Assembly: GCA_963691705.1 (NCBI GenBank)
Contig: OY829542.1
Location: 49,641,002-49,705,001, forward strand
Origin: Viola odorata
Lineage: Eukaryota > Streptophyta > Magnoliopsida > Malpighiales > Violaceae
Length of the DNA: 64,000 nt
Reading direction: 5' to 3'
A program made the translations under genes and the position numbers. The stretch's first letter is position 1; each line of letters begins with the position of its first letter. The notes under the pieces were generated by a model. It had not been told where the DNA came from. It did not search any database and saw only the letters and a list, made by a program, of their open reading frames with translations. Positions 12,770 to 21,403 of this stretch are shown here, one piece after another.

Positions 12770-13336
12770 AGATATGGAGGCCCTTATTCCGCCGATTCTC
12801 AGCTAGACGACAGTTCGACGGTGGATTTTGGAGATTCTGACACCGACGAGGGTTTCCCGAGTTATTTCGAGTTTGCCCAGCCAGAAGAGACCTTCAATGA
12901 AGGTCATGAGGAGGAGGGTCTGTCAGTGAGGGAATTTTGTGAAGAGGCCGATGAAAAAAATGACAACTTGGTGGGTCAAATATGTGGAGAGAATAATGGA
13001 GAATCTGACGAAATTGTGGCTGACACATACGAAAATGAAGTGAATGAGAGTTTGAGTGAATCGGTGGCAGGGCAAGAAGAGATTTCGGAAGTGAGGGTGA
13101 AAGACCCTTTTGATCTAAACCAGGTTCCAATTGTTGATGTTAACCACCCTCTTACTCCGGTTGTGAAGGAAGACAGAGGTTTTGATTTGAATAAATTGCC
13201 ATCGCCAGAGGTTGAGGAAGACAGAGACTTTGATCTCAATAATTTGCCAGCTGGTGGTGGGTTGCAGATTGAGGATGGAATCCAGGAAAGGACTTTTATC
13301 CTCGTGCTCATTGTCCGTTTACCAGGTTTAAATTAA
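12770..13336 (+). CDS. Acidic protein with three DLNxxP motifs, in MLE2
   Basis: An open frame of about 188 codons lies just inside the left TIR. It is strongly acidic and low in hydrophobic residues, so probably disordered. Three motifs match the EAR type DLNxxP: DLNQVP, DLNKLP and DLNNLP, plus a related VDVNHP. In plants this motif binds TOPLESS-class co-repressors. Similar motifs sit in the N-termini of both transposases here, so the ORF may derive from a duplicated transposase N-terminus; that is inference. There is no in-frame ATG: the nearest, at 12774, is one base out of frame and stops at 12804-12806. A one-base indel, a non-AUG start or an unseen exon must be invoked. The 3' end could splice at a GT near 13326. 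No catalytic domain. Confidence 0.55.
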   Translation, partial: RYGGPYSADSQLDDSSTVDFGDSDTDEGFPSYFEFAQPEETFNEGHEEEGLSVREFCEEADEKNDNLVGQICGENNGESDEIVADTYENEVNESLSESVAGQEEISEVRVKDPFDLNQVPIVDVNHPLTPVVKEDRGFDLNKLPSPEVEEDRDFDLNNLPAGGGLQIEDGIQERTFILVLIVRLPGLN

Positions 13337-13495
13337 GTGTTCATACTAATGGTTTTAGTTGGTGTATATAGTTTGGTTGTGTAGTTGATTTTGGCTGGAT
13401 TTGGCCCATACCGGATTTATGTTGCCTGGATTGGGCCAATCTGCATTTTGATTTTCCGTGGATTTAATTTCGTTTATCCTGGAAATTATATAAAT

Positions 13496-13498
<3 letters not shown>

Positions 13499-13552
<54 letters not shown>
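13499..13552. repeat. (TA)n microsatellite
   Basis: About 27 uninterrupted TA units between the two plus-strand ORFs of MLE2. Confidence 0.97.
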
Positions 13553-13556
<4 letters not shown>

Positions 13557-13961
13557 CCCCACTTTTATTTGTGTTCTCTGTTTTAGTTTCCTGTAAACTG
13601 TTCGGTTTCCACAACAAATTTAGAAACTTCGTGTCCTGAGTTCCATTAACTTCACTGGGCGATTTAGTTGGGTCATAGTGGCAACGGTTAACGAGGTTAT
13701 GGGAAGTTGTGTGGAATAATGGCCGGCCTTGAAATGGCATTGATTTAGGGTAGCTTTGGTTGGATATTTGGGCAAGAGATTGCATTGAATACCGCAGATT
13801 CGCACATCAGAGTTTATCTGAAGTTAATGCAAATCCTTTTGGTAGGCTGTACCCAACTGAGGCGTTGGCCAACCCCCCCTATTTATTCGCATGTTCTCCT
13901 TCACTTTCCACGCGCAAAACCCTAATCCTAATCCTTCCTCTTCTCCTCAATCCACCACAAC

Positions 13962-14324
13962 ATGAATGCACAAGAGAAGCAATCCATCATACTCTTCATG
14001 GCTGAGCAAGCTGCCCATCTGGAGGAAGATGATGTCATGCTGGAGCACAAACGACTCCAGACTGAGGCTGACCTGGACAGATTGAAGGCCAGGAAGGGAA
14101 GTCTCGAGCTGCTGAAGGCTGGTATCTTCATTGAAGATGATCCAGACTTTGCTTGTGAGGCCCTGGACACCATCGGCACATCCATCAACCACTTGGCTGC
14201 CCTTATTGCGCACCAGGAGCACAAGCTGGATGTGCTGAGGTTGGGCCTCAGGACTGCTAGGTCTGCTTTTGCTGAAGCTCGAGGGTTTGTGAACTCGCTG
14301 CCTGGGATTCCTACCCTAGATTAG
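13962..14324 (+). CDS. Small helical protein of unknown function, in MLE2
   Basis: A 120-codon ORF from ATG 13962 to TAG. The protein is almost wholly predicted-helical by eye, with charged and leucine residues spaced as in a coiled coil (for example EADLDRLKARKGSLELLKAG); no transmembrane or enzyme motif. Its surroundings look like a real gene: the leader has an AAACCCTAA telo-box at about 13917 and a pyrimidine-rich tract before the ATG, and an AATAAA follows at 14399. It lies inside MLE2 on the strand opposite the transposase, about 600 bp after the acidic DLN ORF. It could be captured host sequence, an accessory transposon protein, or a later exon of the DLN gene. I do not recognise it. 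Confidence 0.55.
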   Translation: MNAQEKQSIILFMAEQAAHLEEDDVMLEHKRLQTEADLDRLKARKGSLELLKAGIFIEDDPDFACEALDTIGTSINHLAALIAHQEHKLDVLRLGLRTARSAFAEARGFVNSLPGIPTLD

Positions 14325-14529
14325 GCTACACCTTGTTTTAGGGTTGTGTAGGTTTCGTCTTCTCTGCTCCGTTGTTCTTACCATCTCCCTGCTCAAGTAA
14401 TAAAATTTCTCTTTTCGCTTGTTAATCATTCAGTCCATTGCATGCACTTACTTGATTGATCGGTGGATGTGTGGATAATGGTGTGGGTTTGACGATTAGA
14501 TGGTGTGGGTGAAATTGTGCATACGATCT

Positions 14530-14900
14530 GAAAACAGGGGATTTGATTTGTAAATGTAAATTGATTTGTACATTGATCTGAAAAACAGGGGAGGAAATCG
14601 GGCATACGATCTGGAAAAATGGGGAGGAAATTGATTTGTGTGTTGTTTTGTTAATTGCATTGAAAAACAGGGGAGGAAATTGATTTGTGTATTGTTTTGT
14701 TAATTGATTTGAAAAACAGGGGAGGAAACGGTTGCATACTTAAGAAAACAGGGGTTTTGATTGGTAGAGTAAATTGATTTGTAAATTGACTTGAAAAACA
14801 GGGGAGGAGATTGTGCATACTTAAGAGAACGGGGGTTTTGATTGGTAGATGATTTGTAAACTGATTTGTTTAGGGATATGGATGTGTTTTCAAAAGAGGA
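14530..14900. repeat. Irregular GAAAAACAGGGGAGGAAA repeats
   Basis: At least five imperfect copies of GAAAAACAGGGGAGGAAA/T followed by TTGATTTGT-type sequence, with variable spacing. Non-coding, inside MLE2 downstream of the small ORF. Confidence 0.7.
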
Positions 14901-15342
14901 GATATGAAATTGTGAGCAAAAGATGGAAGAATTAAACGAGCCAGGTTCACGGGGAAAGCACATAAAACAGAGGAATTTCATAAATTAAACTAGCCAAATT
15001 GCAAAGCAAAATAAAACACCATCTATTTCATTCCTTTCCACAAAATGACCACTTCAGATTAGTTTCCTGAAGTGAATGTGTAATTACATTTACATTTGGT
15101 CCCTAAATCTAGCAAAAAAATGTTTACTTACACTGCACATTACACAATGCATTACAAAAGCTATACATTGATGGATCTATACATTGATGAGTGCATAATC
15201 TACGCATATTTCCATCTCCACCACAAAACAGGACATGATAGTCCACCATGCTCAACTGATCTTAAATTCTTCAATCAATGAAACCCAGCCGGGATCTTCC
15301 ATTCTTCAATCACAGTAAGAATTAAAGATCCCAGCTAGGACT

Positions 15343-15716
15343 CTTTAATCACAGCAGCACAAACAAAACAACATATCCCTTCTACACTTCTTCAATAACA
15401 GCAGCACAAACAAAGCACCATATTCCGTACACACTTCTTCAATAACTGCAACACAAACAAAACACCATAACCCCTACACACTTCTTCAATAACAGCAGCA
15501 CAAACAAAGCACCATATTCCGTACACACTTCTTCAATAACTGCAACACAAAAAAAACACCATATCCCCTACACACTTCTTCAATAACAGCAGCACAAACA
15601 AAGCACCATATTCCGTACACACTTCTTCAATAACTGCAACACAAACAAAACACCATATCCCCTACACACTTCTTCAATAACAGCAACACAAACAAAACAA
15701 CATATCCCTTCTACGT
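15343..15716. repeat. Tandem repeat, about 47-bp unit (94-bp higher order)
   Basis: Units contain CACTTCTTCAATAAC followed by AGCAGCACAAACAAAGCACC or TGCAACACAAACAAAACACC. The two versions alternate, giving a 94-bp higher-order period for about 3.5-4 rounds. It sits about 140 bp beyond the transposase stop codon, in the middle of MLE2. Confidence 0.85.
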
Positions 15717-15858
15717 ACAGAACAGACCATACTTCTTCAATTCATCCATTTTCCTACAGAATGATCTCAATCCCACAATAGTACCTGCACAGAAAACCAA
15801 TCACTTGCATTATTTACGAAACTAATGAAAAGCAATACACAAGCAATACACAATCACC

Positions 15859-17367
15859 TCATTGTTGTGATGGAGAAACATGGGCCAATGCAGTAGCATA
15901 GATTTCAGGGCAGCATTGCAATGCCCCTGGTAAAGCATCCAATCGGTCAAGTGTTCTTTTTTTAATGTGGGGTATCTTGTAAATGTTTGAACCCAGCCTT
16001 CTCAATACCTCAACCATGCATCTCTGGAGTGTTAGGAAGATGTAATTGCTTTTCTTCACTGAAAATGACTGGTATGCTTCCTCAACACTCCAAACCAATT
16101 CAGCAATACTCCTTGGACATTCCTTGCTCTGCAGTGATTGAAGTGCTCTGAAAAAACCTAAATCTAACACGTTGAGATCAGGTGAATTAGGCGGCTGACA
16201 CACGAGAGACAAATTCAATCCAGTTCCCTCAACTGCACACAAGAATTCAGGATCATCAACGTGAATATGGGTCTTCGCATTGTCTTGTTGAATGTAAATT
16301 GGGTCCAGCATGCTCTCTCTAGGCCACTTACTGATTATGGCAGGTAAAACCTTTAAAATCATAAACTCCCTAATGACATTTCTCGTAATATGTTGAATGG
16401 GTTTTACCTCAATTGTACCTCTAGGTCTGTTCTGAGATGATATAACAGCAGCAACATGTTCAACTAAAGGGAATATGCCTATTTTCCCATCAAACGTACA
16501 AAGACCATTAGCATCATACCTTGGCCTGGCAACTGCGGCTAGGAACATTACTTTTGGAATAAAATGAGAGTTCTGTAAGGTTCTAACCGGATCATCCTCA
16601 CCGGCGAGGAGATAATAATTCTGTGTCTTCTGGGTCATGTAGAACCACTTCTCATCGATGTGGATGGTGTTCTCCATGTGCAAAAATTCTGGTTGGAGTG
16701 GGATGGATGTTGGGACGAAGCTGGAGAGGCAATGATTGATCCTTGAGATGTGATTGTCAGCAGTCAACGCCGGTTTGATTGTGTTCGTGTGGCGCCTGAT
16801 GGTTCCATCCTTCAATAGCTTGTTGACCAATTTTTTGGACACACCCAGTGCAAAAACGAGACGTCTGATGGTTGTCCTCGACCTCAAAGGGATCTCGCGA
16901 ATCCTTTCCAAATCGAGAGTAATTCTCTTCCGGCCACAATTGTGCACACGATGGGTTAGAGTGGTTGAGTTGCCTGAGTCCCTAGCCCGTTTCCACACCC
17001 TCTGGATTGTACGAATGTGAACCCCTAAAATCATGGCCACCTCCTACGTTGCGCTTCTCCTCAATATCCCATTTCTGCATCTCTCCAAAAGGAGTTTGTA
17101 TGCATACAATCGATCGGCATTGGTTAACTCTTTCCTGGACGGCAAGGCTTGAGGTCCCGATTGCGAGATTTCCGGTGTTTCGTTCAAGTCTGGAATGCCG
17201 ATGGGTTGATTATCCTCTTCGTGGCGGACGTGCGTCTGACTTTCGATGTCTACTGAACCAAGGGAATCCGGCAGCAAGTCATGAAGGCCAGCCCACTCAC
17301 TTATAGGGGATTCTAGAGATGTGGGTCTCCCAGGTGTCTGATTGAAGTCGACCAGTAAAGAAGACAT
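15859..17367 (-). pseudogene. MLE2 transposase (DD39D), one amber stop
   Basis: Cut-and-paste transposase of the plant mariner (Tc1/mariner) family, about 502 codons from ATG 17367 (MSSLLVDF) to the stop at 15859. The N-terminal 90 residues are acidic and contain DFNQTP and DLNETP. Helix-turn-helix DNA-binding segments follow (VHIRTIQRVWKRA; LVFALGVSKK). The catalytic aspartates are in HIDEKW, QQDNAKTH and NVLDLGFF, with 39 residues between the last two, so the triad is complete. The only visible lesion is an in-frame TAG at 17044-17046, between RRSAT and EVAMILGV; the frame is unbroken on both sides. Unlike the MLE1 copy there is no intron at the N-terminal junction. A downstream start could still give the catalytic part without the N-terminus. 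Confidence 0.88.
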
Positions 17368-17857
17368 TCCAAAGAAAAGTTTGAGATTTAGAGGAGAAGA
17401 CCAGATTTCGATTTTAACGAAGAGGGAGATTGAAATTCGAAACTCGGTCGTCATTTCAATTTAAATTTGGGTTTTTAAGGGAGGAGGGAAACTAAAATAA
17501 ATTGATTTTTTGTCAAAATTTCTAATGAAATTGGGCGGGATAGGGTTGGAGATTGGAATGGATTGAATCGATTGAAAGGAATTGGGATGGGAAGAGGATT
17601 TTATTCGCGTATGAGGGATGAGTCTGGCACAGGGGAAGAGGAGGGTTTACAGCGAAGACTGAAGCCCAAAAACCATTCAAATTCGTTGGCCCAAAATTGT
17701 TACCGTTGGGGCTGTGGCCCACAGACACAACATGACAGAAAGCTGGGCCGTGTCAGAGTCACTGTTCAACCCTTAATTTGCGTGACCCAAGCCCAAACGA
17801 CAGATAAAAAGAGACGGAGGGAGTAGTACTTGTTATTCCTTTCGGATAAAAGAAATA

Positions 17858-18097
17858 CTCCTTCCGGCCCAAATTAAACTTCGTTTTAATTTTGGGCACG
17901 CATATTAAAAAAGTCGGATGACTCGCTATTTGAGACAATTTTGTTCCTTACTTTTTTCGAACGTACGAGCCGTACAAAACTACGTTCGAGAAAAAATAAG
18001 AGGCAAAATTATTTGAAACAGTGAATCATCCGCCCTTTTTAACATGCGTGCCCAAATTAAAACGATATTTTTGTCCTATTCTACCGAAAAAAAGAGG
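17858..18097. mobile_element. Stowaway-like MITE, copy 2 (degenerate right end)
   Basis: Starts CTCCTTCCGGCCC after TA (17856-17857). It has the family arms TTTTAATTTTGGGCACGCAT and the inverse, and a central CGTACG region. The right end is eroded, so its position is approximate. It lies about 130 bp upstream of the KAB1 start codon and so is in the KAB1 promoter or leader region. Confidence 0.7.
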
Positions 18098-18230
18098 GAA
18101 AAAAGATCATACACAACAAATTGATCTCCAAACCGCATAAAATAATTTCATTCCTCTTTCTTTTAAAGTCTCCACCTCTCTCCATTTTTTACCTGTGTTT
18201 CATTTCCACATTTCACTCAAAGAAAGAAAG

Positions 18231-21200
18231 ATGCAGTACAAAAACTTGGGTCGATCAGGGCTGAAGGTGAGCCAGCTCTCTTATGGCGCCTGGGTCAGTT
18301 TTGGGAATCAGCTTGATGTGAAAGAAGCGAAATCTCTGCTCCAATGCTGCAGAGACAGCGGTGTCAATTTCTTCGACAACGCTGAGGTTTATGCCAATGG
18401 AAGAGCAGAGGAGATCATGGGACAGGCGATCCGGGAACTCGGTTGGAAAAGATCGGATATTGTGGTGTCTACTAAGATCTTCTGGGGCGGTGCTGGCCCT
18501 AATGATAAAGGGTTGTCCCGAAAACATATTGTAGAGGGAACTAAAGCCTCGCTCAAGAGACTGGATATGGATTATGTTGATGTGATTTATTGTCACAGGT
18601 ATGTGATGTGGTTTTCCTTTTCTTTTCTTTTTTGGGGTTTTTCCGTTACTTTGTTGTGAATATCTGTTTTTAATGGTTTTTGTGGTTGGTTTTCGGATTT
18701 TCACTGATGGGTTTGAGATGAAAAGCTTGATATGGAGAAATGGTGATCCTTTAATTTGATGGGTCAAGACCAGGAGATAGTATGTGATTTGAGTTTAGAT
18801 TCAGATTCACATAATTAAAATTACTATTATTTTTTGAGGGAGTATATTTTTGTTATCTGTGGAGTATTTTATTTTAAAAAATATAACACCAGGCATCAGA
18901 TTATCATTTACGCACATCAAAAAAGAATTTAGGTGGCCTTATTTATTGATTGTTGTATACATGACACCTTGCTTATTGCTAGCATTATTTGTTGAGTTTA
19001 AATCTGTAATGTGTAAGGGGTTGTCTCAAGTTTCTGATTTCCAGTATGTTAATGTGGTCTACCATCACAGGCCAGATTTATCAACACCGATTGAAGAGAC
19101 CGTGAGGGCAATGAATTATGTTATTGACAAGGGGTGGGCATTTTATTGGGGGACTAGTGAGTGGTCAGCGCAGCAGCTCACTGAAGCATGGGGCATTGCC
19201 CAGAGGTTGGACTTGGTAGGACCAATTGTGGAACAGCCTGAGTATAATTTGCTGAATAGACACAAGGTGAGGAAATTTTTGTAAACCCAGATAGGAAAAT
19301 GATCACTTAATTTTTTGTTAACATTGAAATCTGAAACTTGCTTGTTATCTATGTTGATGATGACTCTTGTTTGAACGTGATTAGTCATTAACTTATAAGC
19401 TACTTGTGTGCTCTGATGTGCTGCTAATGATTTAAGAATATCGTGGTTCCATTGTGATAGTTGATTGAGAATAGTAAAGTTTCTATACTGTCTTATATGA
19501 CTAGAAGAATACCAAATCCAGTATCTGTTATTTAGTCATGACTTGCAATCGATGACAACTGTGATGTCAGCAACACGGTATCTTTCCTATCATGTAAAAT
19601 AGAAATGATTAGCTGAAATTGAGCAAGAATGTTTTCATTATTGAGCATAAGTATTGTTTTGCTCCATTGATGATATGCTTTATTGGTCTGTACCCTAGAT
19701 CTTGTCCTATTTTTGGAGGAGCCATCTTTGTGAGTATGTTGAATAAATGATTGTTAGCTTGGTGATGCGCGCAAGATGTGTGCTGACGTAGAACTAAGGA
19801 AAAGAAAGATTGAAACTAGACTGCACTAGGCTAAATCCTCAGAATCCTGTACAAGGAGTGCCACTTGAATCCACAGAAAGCTATGAAATCAGAAGAACAA
19901 GGAAAAACTCTCGTAACTCAACTTTCTAATCATCTTTTGAATTTGATAATGCCAGCCTCCTCCAGGGATAGATAACGTGTGCATTGAAGTCATAGAAAAA
20001 TTACAAAATTAATAGAATAACTAACAGACCATAAGTCAAAAATCTTTTTCCACATCATCATGCCTTTTGGTGCCAATGTTTGCATTTTTCTATGTAAGCA
20101 TTTGAACCTTTACAGGATTTTGTACTATACATTTGATTCATCGTCGTCAGGCTTTGTATACAATTTAATTGTTTCCTGTATGGATTCAGGTTGAATCTGA
20201 GTATCTGCCTTTGTACACCAATTATGGCATGGGTCTGACCACATGGAGTCCACTTGCATCTGGAGTACTCACTGGAAAGTACAACAAGGGAGCTATACCT
20301 CCTGATAGTCGCTTTGCATTGGAGAATTACAAAGTAAGAGTTGTTCCAGTTATTTATTCTTTTATCAACAATACATGTTGCTTATTCTAATTTCAATGCT
20401 TTTTTTGTTGAATGTTGTTGTCGGTGATAAACTTCATTTTGTGCCTTGCTTTCTGTTTGGTTTTGTTGCATATTGGCAGAATCTTTAACATGAATATGTA
20501 GACACTCGAGTATTCAAACCAGGCATTAATATCTCTCTGCCCGTGCTCAACTTTGGGATAGCTCTTTTCTTCGAGTTCCACTTGACAGATTTTGATTTTG
20601 AAGTCTAACTAATTTTCATGTACTGTTCTGGAGATCTAGATGGCTAACAACATGCAAGCTTAGTAGATGCTGATGTCATGACTTTTCTTCATTTATTGCC
20701 TTAATCATTTTTCTTTTTGATTCTAATGCACCCTCTATTAAGTAATTGTCTTGATGCAACTTTTTGTAAACTCCTTATTAATAGGATTTTTTATAAATAA
20801 ATAAACTCTAGTTTCTTGTGGTTACGACCTTAATCGTGTGTTTGTTGCTTCTAGAATCTTGCTAGTCGGTCTCTCGTTGATGACGTGCTGAAAAAGGTCA
20901 ATGGGCTGAAGCCGATCGCAGATGAACTAGGTGTGCCTTTGGCTCAACTTGCGATTGCATGGTGTGCTAACAATCCCAATGTCTCATCAGTTATCACTGG
21001 TGCTACCAAGGAGTCTCAGGTGAGTGGTAAAAAAATCTCAATTTTGAAACTATGGTGGTACTGAATTTGAAACTTGTAATTTTTTTTAGCTATTATACAA
21101 CCCATGTTGGTTTATTTTCAATAGGCATACATCTACACATTCTGTACTACACATCTGTTTGATATGACCTGCTAATACTGTGTATATTATGGGGAAAACA

Positions 21201-21403
21201 ATCTTTCATGATATATATTCATAAATATCAATTGTACACTTAGAGACCAGGCCTTTGCTGTGACATTGACACTTGAATGATTCCTGCAGATTCAAGAGAA
21301 CATGAAAGCCATAGATGTCATCCCGCTATTGACTCCTGCTGTGATGGAGAAAATTGAGGCTGTTGTTCAGAGCAAGCCAAAGCGTCCAGAGTCATACAGG
21401 TAA
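18231..21403 (+). CDS. KAB1: Voltage-gated K+ channel beta subunit / aldo-keto reductase
   Basis: Five exons: 18231-18598, 19071-19266, 20190-20333, 20855-21019, 21290-21403. All are GT-AG and in phase, encoding 328 aa, the same length as Arabidopsis KAB1. The start is ATG 18231 ([14 protein letters not shown]); an upstream extension to 18195 would need GTG and is not used. The protein is an aldo-keto-reductase barrel that binds NADP(H) and associates with potassium channels. Catalytic-type residues are visible: Asp and Tyr in FFDNAEVY, Lys in [10 protein letters not shown], His in YCHR. The C-terminus ([10 protein letters not shown]) is typical of the family. Oddity: the last 26 bases before the exon-2 acceptor closely copy the last 26 bases of exon 1. 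A fragment of this locus is duplicated at 32429-33424. Confidence 0.93.

Larger units (their letters stand above)
12453..17823. mobile_element. Mariner-like element MLE2 with accessory genes
   Basis: Complete 5,371-bp element flanked by TA at 12451-12452 and 17824-17825. The 33-bp terminal inverted repeats share 30 positions: 13 identical bases (CTCCCTCCGTCTC), 3 differing, then 17 identical (TTATCTGTCGTTTGGGC). Content from the left: an acidic DLN-motif ORF (+), a (TA)n tract, a coiled-coil-like small ORF (+), irregular and tandem repeats, and a transposase (-) reading inward from the right end. The two coding units converge. A single transposase gene is usual for plant MLEs, so the left half is unusual. 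Confidence 0.85.

Noticed and set aside
13486..13785. 99-codon minus-strand frame with (IY)n
   Set aside because: Translation of the TA microsatellite.
15343..15716. CRISPR-like regular array
   Set aside because: Repeats are contiguous with no unique spacers, and the DNA is plant nuclear. It is a simple tandem repeat.
18850..19284. 144-codon ORF as a separate transporter-like protein
   Set aside because: It is KAB1 intron 1 reading through into exon 2; the hydrophobic first part is non-coding AT-rich DNA.
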